Positions 6,485 to 12,921 of a stretch of DNA of 12,921 nucleotides are shown piece by piece. The stretch covers positions 1 through 12,921 of the forward strand of contig JAPYPM010000037.1 of assembly GCA_029937635.1 (NCBI GenBank), in the 5' to 3' direction. Numbering within the stretch: position 1 is the stretch's first letter; each line of letters opens with the position of its first letter. Source of the stretch: Nitrospinaceae bacterium (GTDB lineage Bacteria; Nitrospinota; Nitrospinia; Nitrospinales; VA-1). The translations under genes were made by a program, and so were the position numbers. Below the pieces are notes generated by a model, which saw only the letters and a list, made by a program, of their open reading frames with translations, had not been told where the DNA came from and made no database searches.

Positions 6485-7510
6485 TCAGTTGATACAAACG
6501 GCTTTCATTTTTTCGTAATCATTAAGCACTGCTCCGGCTCCTTTGACTATGCTCAAGAGTGGTTCGGTAGGCTTGTAAACTTTAAGGGAAGTTTGTTCTT
6601 CAATTAGTTTGTCTAACCCGCGAATTAGGGCGCCACCCCCGGTAAGATAAATTCCGTTAGAGTGAATATCTGCTGAAAGTTCAGGAGGGGTTTTTTCTAA
6701 AGCCTTCATGATAATAGAAATGATCACGAGGATGGGCTCCTGCATGGCTCCACGAATTTCTTCATCAGAAATCTCAGTCGAGGTGGGTACTCCGGTTTGA
6801 ACATTTAGGCCTTTTACTTGGGTCTTTAGTTTCTCTAGTAAAGGATAGGCGCTTCCTATCACAGTTTTGATCCGCTCTGCTTCGAATATGCCGATGTTTA
6901 GATTGTGGTTTAGCCTCATATAACGAGTTATTGCTTCATCGATTGCGTCTCCAGCCATCCGAACAGATTCGCCGTAAGCGATGGCAGAAAGAGAGATAAC
7001 TGCTATATCTGATGTTCCACCGCCAATATCAATTATCATATTCCCTTCAGCCTTATGTACTGGGATACTCGACCCAATTGCAGCAGCCATTGGTTCCTCA
7101 ATTAAATGGACTTCGCGGACACCAGACATAAAAGCAGCCTCGATTACTGCTTTTTTTTCTACTTGAGTTATGCAAGTGGGAATCCCGACTACAATGCGTG
7201 GCTTTATAAACCAATTAGTTTTGAGAATTTTTTTTATAAAGTGGGTTATCATGCATTGTGTAATGTTAAAATCTGCTATGACTCCATCTTTCATAGGTCT
7301 TATAGTTTTTAATCCTGTATGTGTACGGCCGAACATTTTCTTTGCTTCATGCCCCACAGCTTCAACTTTTTCCCCATTCGAACTTACAGCGACGACTGAG
7401 GGCTCGTTAAGCACAATTCCTTTATCTTTAATATAGATCAAGGTATTAGCTGTTCCCAGGTCCATTGCTATATCAGTAGAAAAGCGGTCTATTAATTTTT
7501 TAAAAATCAT
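6485..7510 (-). CDS. mreB: MreB rod-shape actin homologue
   Basis: This 341-residue protein has the usual MreB length. It shows all the actin-fold nucleotide motifs: phosphate-1 DLGTANT (17-23), connect-1 VVGIPTC (107-113), EEPMAAAIG (138-146), phosphate-2 DIGGGTSD (161-168) and the adenosine motif GGGALIRGLD (291-300). The N-terminal KKLIDRF could be the membrane-binding amphipathic helix. MreB polymers on the inner face of the membrane guide lateral wall synthesis. mreC, mreD and a PBP2 gene are absent on both sides; instead the gene follows the GAF-GGDEF gene by 29 bases and is probably co-transcribed with it. Some normally conserved segments differ (RYMRLNHNLNIG for the usual RYIRRKYNLLIG), so it could be a second, specialised paralogue. 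No Shine-Dalgarno precedes the ATG. Confidence 0.95.
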   Translation of the reverse strand: MIFKKLIDRFSTDIAMDLGTANTLIYIKDKGIVLNEPSVVAVSSNGEKVEAVGHEAKKMFGRTHTGLKTIRPMKDGVIADFNITQCMITHFIKKILKTNWFIKPRIVVGIPTCITQVEKKAVIEAAFMSGVREVHLIEEPMAAAIGSSIPVHKAEGNMIIDIGGGTSDIAVISLSAIAYGESVRMAGDAIDEAITRYMRLNHNLNIGIFEAERIKTVIGSAYPLLEKLKTQVKGLNVQTGVPTSTEISDEEIRGAMQEPILVIISIIMKALEKTPPELSADIHSNGIYLTGGGALIRGLDKLIEEQTSLKVYKPTEPLLSIVKGAGAVLNDYEKMKAVCIN

Positions 7511-7539
7511 AATGTTTTTGTAGCTTTAGAGAAAAGTTT

Positions 7540-8940
7540 TTAAGAGGCCTTATGCAATGAGGCTCCAATTAACTGCGAAATAGTTTTGCCGTTGTTAGGG
7601 AAATAAGACATTCCCAGCTCAGCACAAATTTGCATCGGCTTGCCCTCAACGAACAAGGGAGTATTGTTGAGTACCTTTTCGAGTTTCATTTGAAAAAGTT
7701 GAGCTTCAGACCATTCTCGCTCTGCAAGAATCACAATATAGGTGTTTTCAGAAAATTTAAAAATATATTTTGGAGAGGGTAGTATTTTTGAAATTGTAGA
7801 TGTAACACCCCGTTGAAGTAAATCCCCATGGTTAATACCAAAAGCTGAGTAAAGTTCCGGTAGGTTATTAATTTTTAAGCTTAAAAAACATGCTGATTTT
7901 CCATTTTTCAGTAACTCTTTTTCAAGAGCCACAGAGTGTTGAGTTAAGAAACGGTGATTGGGTACTCCGACGATTTGATCTATGTTTTTGTTGTAATTCA
8001 ATTGTTCTTTATTCTTCACGCAGAAGATTGAGATTCCAGCAGAGTAAGTAATTAGAGTCAGGGAATCAAGTTTTAGGTCAGAAAAGAATCCAGCAGTTTT
8101 TGAGCCACATACCATCACACCATAAAGTTGATGATTAAAAGAAATAGGTGCAGCCATTAGAGAAAAAAAAGACCCTTCTTTATCTTCGTTTTTCCCAAAA
8201 ATAACACTATTCCTTCCTTCTGTGTTACTGAGAAGAATGGGGCACTGTTTTTTGGCACATGATCCGGTTAGACCCTGTCCCAATTGTACCGATATATTGG
8301 CAGCACTTTTATTGAAGCCTTTGAATTTTAAAATTTTTCCTACTTTATTATAATCGAACAAGATTATTGCATATGCATCATAGGTAAGTATGGATAAGGG
8401 TATGTTAGACAGTCTTTCTAACATTTTATTTTTGCTGGGTGATTCAGCAATGAATCGGCTGTATGAAACGAGATCGCGAAAAATTAATTCGTTTGGAGGG
8501 ACGCACAAGGATCTTTTTTTTTCTTGGTTTAGTTCCCAAGCCATCTGTTTTGCCAGCCCTGCTATTATTTTTTGTTGCTTTGCGGGAAAACTGTAGCTTT
8601 CTTTTGAGTCGATAACGAGTACACCTTCAAGGTTTTTATGGATTACAGGCATAGCAAGAAAGCTTTTCAAATTCTCCTTTTTATTGTACAGGCAAAGTTC
8701 TTCTGGGTTTTTTCCGAAGTCTTCTTCTAGAAAGGGTATTCTGCTATGGGCGACCTTTCCCACTAGGCCTTCTCCAAAATTAATTTTTGCTTCAGTATTA
8801 AAGTTAGGACTTAGAGAAATATAATGGCGTAAAGCAAGAGTTTTTTTATTTTGGTCTGCTTTATATAAAGCGATAGTAAATGCGCTGCTGATATTGCCGG
8901 TAAGTTCAACAAGTTGGTCGAGACGATTCGAGGTAGTCAT
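7540..8940 (-). CDS. GAF-GAF-degenerate GGDEF signalling protein
   Basis: This 466-residue protein is soluble, with no membrane segment. GAF domain 1 spans about 15-140 (INFGEGLVGKVAHS, FLAMPVIHKNLEGVLVID). GAF domain 2 spans about 165-310 (QLGQGLTGSCAKKQCPI, SLMAAPISFNHQLYGVMV). A GGDEF-fold domain covers about 320-466: the entry motif DQIVGVPNHRFL is clear, but the active-site GGDEF is replaced by SENTY (397-401) and the usual metal-binding Asp region reads LKINNL (355-360). The protein ends in IGASLHKAS, just where GGDEF domains end. It should not synthesise c-di-GMP; it could bind nucleotide or a partner, with the GAF domains sensing a small molecule. The ATG is the only possible start because no start codon follows the upstream in-frame stop. 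It lies between a PilZ gene and mreB on one strand. Confidence 0.88.
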   Translation of the reverse strand: MTTSNRLDQLVELTGNISSAFTIALYKADQNKKTLALRHYISLSPNFNTEAKINFGEGLVGKVAHSRIPFLEEDFGKNPEELCLYNKKENLKSFLAMPVIHKNLEGVLVIDSKESYSFPAKQQKIIAGLAKQMAWELNQEKKRSLCVPPNELIFRDLVSYSRFIAESPSKNKMLERLSNIPLSILTYDAYAIILFDYNKVGKILKFKGFNKSAANISVQLGQGLTGSCAKKQCPILLSNTEGRNSVIFGKNEDKEGSFFSLMAAPISFNHQLYGVMVCGSKTAGFFSDLKLDSLTLITYSAGISIFCVKNKEQLNYNKNIDQIVGVPNHRFLTQHSVALEKELLKNGKSACFLSLKINNLPELYSAFGINHGDLLQRGVTSTISKILPSPKYIFKFSENTYIVILAEREWSEAQLFQMKLEKVLNNTPLFVEGKPMQICAELGMSYFPNNGKTISQLIGASLHKAS

Positions 8941-9026
8941 CTTGGAAGGAAATTTTTGATTAGATTTATGTATAGAAACTACAGCGGGGACTTATTTTTG
9001 TTGCAAAAATTGTATAAAAAGATAAT

Positions 9027-9482
9027 TTATTTTCCTCGCTTTTTAAGCATATCCCGGTATGCCTTGACTTCGCTTTTGTCAACTGCCTGGGCAGATACTT
9101 CGTAGACAGTATTTCTATTTAACTGAATTTCTTTTACTCGCTTTACCTTACAGTTGACAATCTTTTTTTCCCCACTAGATGGTATGCGAAAGATAGCTAT
9201 AAGAATATCATCTTGAATTACAGTCGCACGGGTTGTTAAGACTAGTCCATTTATGGACATTTCTTGAATATTAATTTTGTGAGCGAGATCAAAAAACTCT
9301 CTTTCCCTTTCTATCATAGCTGTACCAGAAATCTTTACACGGGCACGATGGCTAATTCTTTTGTCTAGAGTACTCTGCTCTTTGTATTTTTTTGTTTTAA
9401 TTAATAGATCGAGACGATCTTTGAAATGATGTAAGTCTTTTAACGAAAAATTCTCTAAAGAGTCGAGTATATCTTGGAACAT
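9027..9482 (-). CDS. PilZ domain protein (putative c-di-GMP receptor)
   Basis: This 151-residue protein has a charged helical N-terminus (about 1-38) followed by a PilZ-like beta-barrel. The arginine motif is R42-x3-R46 (KRISHRARV). The second motif is E74-M-S76-I-N-G79, matching [DN]xSxxG except for Glu at the first position. Basic strands KKIVNCKVKRVKEI and a short C-terminal helix follow. PilZ proteins bind c-di-GMP and alter a partner's activity. The Glu substitution may weaken binding, so the receptor role is likely but not certain. It is the first gene of a probable operon with the GAF-GGDEF protein (86-base gap) and MreB, about 80 bases downstream of a strong promoter. Confidence 0.8.
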   Translation of the reverse strand: MFQDILDSLENFSLKDLHHFKDRLDLLIKTKKYKEQSTLDKRISHRARVKISGTAMIEREREFFDLAHKINIQEMSINGLVLTTRATVIQDDILIAIFRIPSSGEKKIVNCKVKRVKEIQLNRNTVYEVSAQAVDKSEVKAYRDMLKKRGK

Positions 9483-9502
9483 CGGTTTACAACAAATCTT
9501 AA

Positions 9503-9556
9503 ATCCTAAATACTAGAAAAATCATGGCTATTATTTTAGGATGGGGTTCAATCCTA
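9503..9556 (-). promoter_or_regulatory. 5' leader with two mutually exclusive hairpins
   Basis: In the predicted RNA leader of the PilZ operon, the segment ATCCTAAA (complement of 9535-9542) can pair with TAGGAT just upstream (9551-9556; 6 bp, 8-base loop) or with TTTAGGAT downstream (9503-9510; 8 bp, 24-base loop). The two pairings share one strand, the geometry of a switch or attenuator. The paired arms are seen directly; a regulatory function is inference. Confidence 0.3.
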
Positions 9557-9569
9557 TCAATTAGTTATG

Positions 9570-9598
9570 ATTTTATAGCCAGTATGATTTGGTGTCAA
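9570..9598 (-). promoter_or_regulatory. sigma70-type promoter for the PilZ-GAF-mreB operon
   Basis: On the minus strand a perfect -35 TTGACA (9593-9598) is followed after exactly 17 bases by a -10 TAAAAT (9570-9575, 5 of 6). Transcription would start near 9563, giving a leader of about 80 bases before the PilZ start at 9482. It is divergent from the tRNA promoter at 9655. Confidence 0.7.
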
Positions 9599-9654
9599 TC
9601 ATTTAAAAACAACCATTTTTACTCAATTTACCTGGTTCAAAAATATTAATAATC

Positions 9655-9683
9655 TTGACATAGATTTAGCTCATTTATATACT
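9655..9683 (+). promoter_or_regulatory. sigma70-type promoter for tRNA-Val (and probably tRNA-Asp)
   Basis: A perfect -35 TTGACA (9655-9660), a 17-base spacer and a -10 TATACT (9678-9683, 5 of 6) precede the tRNA-Val gene. Start of transcription is expected near 9690, leaving a precursor leader of about 40 bases. No terminator separates the two tRNA genes, so one transcript could carry both. Confidence 0.75.
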
Positions 9684-9731
9684 CCATCCTCCCTTCGTTT
9701 TCGGATGCGACTCGATGAGATAATCGATAAG

Positions 9732-9807
9732 GGGCGGTTAGCTCAGCTGGGAGAGCACCGGCCTTACAAGCCGGGGGTCACAGGTTCGATCCCTGTACCG
9801 CCTACCA
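9732..9807 (+). tRNA. tRNA-Val (anticodon UAC)
   Basis: This is a 76-base cloverleaf with encoded CCA. The acceptor stem GGGCGGT pairs with ACCGCCT, with a G-U at the first pair. The anticodon stem CCGGC/GCCGG holds the loop CTTACAA with anticodon TAC. The T-arm is ACAGG-TTCGATC-CCTGT, followed by discriminator A and CCA. Confidence 0.97.
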
Positions 9808-9904
9808 TCGATTTGTTTTAGGTCTTTAAATAAAATTTTGATATTGTGACCGAAAAAATAGGAATACAGTGGATTTGCAAGGGTGCCGTTAAAGGGTATC
9901 CATT

Positions 9905-9926
9905 ATATACTGCCTAGACAGTATAT
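9905..9926. repeat. inverted repeat between the two tRNA genes
   Basis: ATATACTG and CAGTATAT are perfect 8-base arms around the 6-base spacer CCTAGA. The repeat ends 12 bases before mature tRNA-Asp. Its left arm contains a -10-like TATACT and its right side a TATATT, but no good -35 lies at the right distance. It could be an operator-like site, a processing hairpin in the precursor, or chance. Confidence 0.4.
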
Positions 9927-9938
9927 TAAGTTTATTGC

Positions 9939-10015
9939 GGGGTCGTAGTTCAGTTGGTTAGAATGCCGGCCTGTCACGCCGGAGGTCGCGGGTTCGAGTC
10001 CCGTCGGCCCCGCCA
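9939..10015 (+). tRNA. tRNA-Asp (anticodon GUC)
   Basis: This is a 77-base cloverleaf with encoded CCA. The acceptor stem GGGGTCG pairs fully, with one U-G, to CGGCCCC. The anticodon stem CCGGC/GCCGG holds the loop CTGTCAC with anticodon GTC. The T-arm is GCGGG-TTCGAGT-CCCGT, followed by discriminator G and CCA, as in tRNA-Asp. Confidence 0.98.
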
Positions 10016-10024
10016 TATTTAGAG

Positions 10025-10065
10025 AGGGCTTGATGCGCATTGCGCTTCAAGCCTTTTCTTTTTTT
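10025..10065 (+). terminator. intrinsic terminator after tRNA-Asp
   Basis: GGCTTGA (10027-10033) pairs with TCAAGCC (10047-10053), and a further GCGC/GCGC pair sits inside around a 3-base loop. This is followed by TTTTCTTTTTTT. It is a strong rho-independent terminator 10 bases after the CCA end. Confidence 0.92.
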
Positions 10066-10387
10066 CACAGTCCCGCTGCAGTCCCACTATGTGAGTGAAT
10101 TATCGTCTTAAGACTTCCTACCCTCAAAGGCGAAGCGGTAGAATCACAACAGGAACTTAGGGTTTTCCGCCAAACCGAATATAGTATCAGTACATTCTTT
10201 CTTTATTAAAAGTGTGAAGTCCCTCTTTCCAACCCAAGTGAGTAAAGTGTTCTAGAGAGACTCCACTGGAGGAGGAGTTAACACAATATATCGCACCAAT
10301 ATTAAGTGACAATTAAAAGACGATTAATTGCTAGTCATTAAGTATTGTTAATTTTAAGGAGTAATCTTAACAACTCAGAGTATTTAT
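10066..10387. other. gene-free intergenic region after the tRNA pair
   Basis: No convincing coding frame is seen in these 322 bases on either strand. It opens with an imperfect 11-base tandem (CAGTCCCGCTG / CAGTCCCACTA, 10068-10089) and holds a 10-base palindrome GTCTTAAGAC at 10105-10114. No strong terminator for the minus-strand transporter gene ending at 10388 is visible, only a weak TTAAG/CTTAA hairpin. A tRNA 3' flank is a common integration site, but no integrase gene or copy of the tRNA 3' end is present. Confidence 0.5.
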
Positions 10388-10831
10388 TTAATATTTGTGG
10401 ATCAAAATTACTGCTGTCAGAAGGAGAACAGAGCCTGAAATACGACCTAAACTTAATTCTCGCACAGGAAATCCGAGCCATCCGTAATGATCTAGAATTA
10501 GCGAAGCTAGTAATTGCCCAGCTAAAACAAAAACTACTAATGAGAGAAGTCCTATTTGAGGTCCTGAAATAATACTTCCAAAGACAGCAAACGCCCCTAT
10601 GAATCCACCTAACCAAAGCCATTTTGGGATAGTGTTGAGTGTGTTTAAATCCGGCCAGGGATCCCGGAAAATAAACAGACAAACCATGAGGCCAATTGTC
10701 CCGACAGCAAAAGAGAATAATGAGGCAGTAATTGGACTTGATACACGTTGCGCTAATTCTGTGTTGATCCCCACTTGAATTGGCAACAGCAATCCAATGG
10801 CTAGTGCTAATAGTATATATAGTTGCCCCAT
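10388..10831 (-). CDS. YdcZ/DUF606-type DMT superfamily membrane protein
   Basis: This 147-residue protein is strongly hydrophobic, with about five membrane helices (roughly 4-22, 33-55, 72-90, 93-113 and 126-145). Family marks are the first-helix segment LLLPIQVGINTEL, SPITASLFSFAVGT, PKWLWLGGFIGAF, and VFVLAGQLLASLILDHYGWLGFP with the acidic DHYG. These match the DUF606/YdcZ half-size members of the drug/metabolite transporter superfamily, which probably work as dimers; the substrate is unknown. GGTGA lies 4 bases before the ATG. The gene starts 96 bases after the end of the FtsX-like permease gene and may be read from the same transcript. A frame on the opposite strand of this region is only a shadow. 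Confidence 0.9.
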   Translation of the reverse strand: MGQLYILLALAIGLLLPIQVGINTELAQRVSSPITASLFSFAVGTIGLMVCLFIFRDPWPDLNTLNTIPKWLWLGGFIGAFAVFGSIISGPQIGLLSLVVFVLAGQLLASLILDHYGWLGFPVRELSLGRISGSVLLLTAVILIHKY

Positions 10832-10927
10832 TATGTCACCATGTCTCCCATAAAAAATGATTGGTTTTTAATTTATAACGAAATGGATGAAAAGACCTTG
10901 ATGTTTGAAACGGTTAAATTAATAAGG

Positions 10928-12921
10928 TTATCCACCAATCTGTCTTAGCGTTTTTAACGGTTTGTTTTTCAAGACATCGATACTCGAAATTATTCCGGTA
11001 AGCGTTGTAAGGGCAATCGAAAGTCCCAATGTCCATAGCATGACATCAAGCCTGGGATGCCAGGGTGCTTTAACAAGATATTTCATTATTCCCCAGGACA
11101 ATCCGGAGGCCATTCCTACCCCAATAATACTAGCCAAGACGCCAACTGTTGCGTATTCGACTCCCAGAATCCCCGTAATTTTATTTTGTTTAGCACCTAG
11201 AATTTTCAGCACAGCTGATTCCTTTAACCTTCTAGATTTAGTGGAGGCAACGGAACCTGAAAGAATAATTAGTCCAGCAATAATCGTGAAGGCTGACATA
11301 AAATCAACCAGTGTTTTTAATTTATTAACAATACCTTCAATTGTGTCTACAATATCGCGGGTCGATAAAGCAGTGACGTTTGGTAACGCATTAACAATGG
11401 CGTGTTGTAATTCTAATTCTTTTTCCATAGGAACGTTCACCGTAGCCACATAAGTTATAGGAGCTCCTTCTAAGGCACCGGTTGAAAAAATCAAATAAAA
11501 ATTTGTTCTCATATTACGCCAATTTACTTTGCGAATACTTGTCACTGGAGCTGTTATTTTGATGCCCTGAATATCCATTGTGAGTTGTGATCCGATTTTA
11601 GCTCCAAGTCTTTTAGCGGCATCCTCTTCTAATGAAATTTGAGGGATCATAGCGTCTTCTTTTTTCCACCAGACTCCCTCAGTAATCACATTATCCTTTG
11701 GCAAACTTTCTCCGTCGTTAATGGTGGTTACAAAATTCCTGGTAATAAACCATTCTTCTCGACGCTTATTTTTGTAGGACCAGTTTTTAGCAAGCTGTCC
11801 GTCGATTCCATAAAACTTTGAACGTATGAGTGGAGTTAGATTACGCTCGGCTTTAGGAGCGATAAGGTCGAGAGTTTTGGTAAATGTCTCGGTCTGATCG
11901 GATTGAATATCTATAAAAAAATAATTTGGTGGATCGATCTCTTTATTTTCTTTTAGCATGGCTATCATGTCCATTTGTACTAGCCGGACTGTAAGTACCA
12001 GCATGATTCCCATGCCCAGACAGGTGACAATCGAGCATGTTTGGTTATTTGGGCGGTGAAGATTAGTCAGCCCATAATGTCGTAGCATCTTCACGGAAGA
12101 AGGCATTTTTTTTAACGCTTTAATCAGAAGAACCGCAAAACCTGACAATAGTAGGCCAGAAATTCCTAGGGCAAGGATGAATATAATTCCGTGTTTGACT
12201 GATCCTGCTTGCCAGATTACGATAGCAGTGATTATAAAAAAAAAGAGGACGCCGAATGCTCTTCGCTCCCATAAAGTTCCAAGCGAGAGTTCTTCTTCTT
12301 CGAAATTACGTCTAAATAGACGCAGTGGTTTGGTTTTGCTAGCGCGCAATAAAGGTAATGTGCAAAACAAAATTGTAGTGATCATTCCTAGGGAAAATGA
12401 ATGGAGGGCAGGGGCCCAATAAAAATCAGGTTCAAGGTTGAGATTGGTTAGACCGGAAAGTTTTGAAGGTAATGAAAACTGTACTCCATAACCCAGCAGC
12501 ACTCCGATGAGACTCCCTAAAAATCCTAGAAGTAATGACTGTAGAAAATAAATTTTTAAGATTACGCGGGGGGACGCCCCGAGGCAATTTAATATAGCTA
12601 TGGTGTCCAGTTTTTGCGCCATAAAAGTTCTAATGATCATGGCAACGCCGATGCCCCCCATAAGAAGAGCAATGATCCCCAATGCTTTCAAGTACTGACT
12701 CATACGATCAATAGTATTGTTGATAGAAGATTCCATATCCTTATAGCTACGCAGACTCAAAGATTTATCTTTAAGTCCTTTTTCAAGAATAACCAGAGCA
12801 TCTTCTAGAAGAATAGATTTTGGTAATCGGATCAAAGTACGATACTTGACGCGGCTTCCTATCTGGATAAGATCTGCTTCTTTAAGTGTCGGATGGGAAA
12901 TAAACACGCGTGGTCCTATGC
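10928..12921 (-). CDS. FtsX/YbbP-family ABC transporter permease (partial, 5' end outside window)
   Basis: About 664 C-terminal codons are visible. The frame is open through the right edge (IGPRV before the first GTG at 12907), so the GTG is internal and the gene continues beyond the window. Two FtsX-type membrane domains are seen, numbered from that GTG. The first (about 70-195) has KLDTIAILNCLGASPR after its first helix. The second (about 525-655) has RRLKESAVLKILGAKQ. Between them lie additional helices (about 217-268, 290-310) and an extracytoplasmic domain (about 325-520). This double-FtsX layout is that of YbbP-like permeases, which work with an ATPase such as YbbA in moving lipids or lipoprotein-like cargo; the cargo here is unknown. 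The ATPase gene would be expected just upstream, outside the window. Confidence 0.9.
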   Translation of the reverse strand, partial: IGPRVFISHPTLKEADLIQIGSRVKYRTLIRLPKSILLEDALVILEKGLKDKSLSLRSYKDMESSINNTIDRMSQYLKALGIIALLMGGIGVAMIIRTFMAQKLDTIAILNCLGASPRVILKIYFLQSLLLGFLGSLIGVLLGYGVQFSLPSKLSGLTNLNLEPDFYWAPALHSFSLGMITTILFCTLPLLRASKTKPLRLFRRNFEEEELSLGTLWERRAFGVLFFFIITAIVIWQAGSVKHGIIFILALGISGLLLSGFAVLLIKALKKMPSSVKMLRHYGLTNLHRPNNQTCSIVTCLGMGIMLVLTVRLVQMDMIAMLKENKEIDPPNYFFIDIQSDQTETFTKTLDLIAPKAERNLTPLIRSKFYGIDGQLAKNWSYKNKRREEWFITRNFVTTINDGESLPKDNVITEGVWWKKEDAMIPQISLEEDAAKRLGAKIGSQLTMDIQGIKITAPVTSIRKVNWRNMRTNFYLIFSTGALEGAPITYVATVNVPMEKELELQHAIVNALPNVTALSTRDIVDTIEGIVNKLKTLVDFMSAFTIIAGLIILSGSVASTKSRRLKESAVLKILGAKQNKITGILGVEYATVGVLASIIGVGMASGLSWGIMKYLVKAPWHPRLDVMLWTLGLSIALTTLTGIISSIDVLKNKPLKTLRQIGG

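Noticed and set aside
10345..10572. 75-residue frame on the plus strand
   Set aside because: It starts with TTG and lies almost entirely antisense to the YdcZ-like transporter gene, whose membrane-helix pattern and family motifs are clear. It is a shadow frame.
10962..11453. 163-residue plus-strand frame
   Set aside because: It is antisense to the C-terminal FtsX domain of the permease, which has the conserved RLKESAVLKILGA segment. It has no domain of its own.

Overview
The window is AT-rich bacterial DNA, densely coded, with almost all protein genes on the minus strand. The organism is Gram-negative: there are lipoprotein signal peptides, a Tat-dependent molybdoenzyme, periplasmic thiol chemistry (TlpA and CcdA) and MreB. 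The mix of several SUMF1-fold proteins, low-potential ferredoxins and PilZ/GAF/GGDEF signalling would fit a marine Nitrospinota or deltaproteobacterial-grade lineage. No phylogenetic marker is present to settle this, so treat it as a guess.

Layout. (1) 1-1494, plus strand: the possible tail of an upstream gene, an MsrP/sulfite-oxidase-fold molybdopterin protein, and a SUMF1-fold lipoprotein overlapping it by 4 bases. (2) 1536-6343, minus strand, read right to left: a Cys-rich zinc-ribbon-like protein overlapping a [2Fe-2S] ferredoxin; a JAMM metallopeptidase; a 2[4Fe-4S] ferredoxin; an Nfu-type Fe-S carrier; a TlpA-like thioredoxin; a SUMF1-CcdA fusion; and a DUF4410-like lipoprotein that converges on the plus-strand genes. 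(3) 6485-9482, minus strand: a PilZ protein, a GAF-GAF-degenerate GGDEF protein and an MreB, in that transcriptional order, behind a good sigma70-type promoter. (4) 9655-10065, plus strand: a sigma70-type promoter, tRNA-Val(UAC), tRNA-Asp(GUC) and a strong intrinsic terminator. (5) 10066-10387: a gene-free stretch. (6) 10388-12921, minus strand: a large FtsX/YbbP-type ABC permease cut by the window edge, followed by a small YdcZ/DUF606-type DMT transporter.

How the genes may work together. Region 2 mixes Fe-S assembly and transfer (Nfu, two ferredoxins) with an export route for reducing power. In that route CcdA would carry electrons across the inner membrane to TlpA, and CcdA carries a periplasmic SUMF1-fold head. 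A second SUMF1-fold protein, a lipoprotein, is coupled to the MsrP-like enzyme just across the convergent boundary. Both SUMF1 domains lack the cysteine motif of true formylglycine-generating enzymes, so they look like binding or scaffold modules in a cell-envelope redox or repair system. Region 3 looks like a c-di-GMP-responsive unit linked to the cell-shape cytoskeleton: PilZ as reader, a catalytically dead GGDEF as sensor, MreB as possible output. These functional links are inferences from gene order and domain content.
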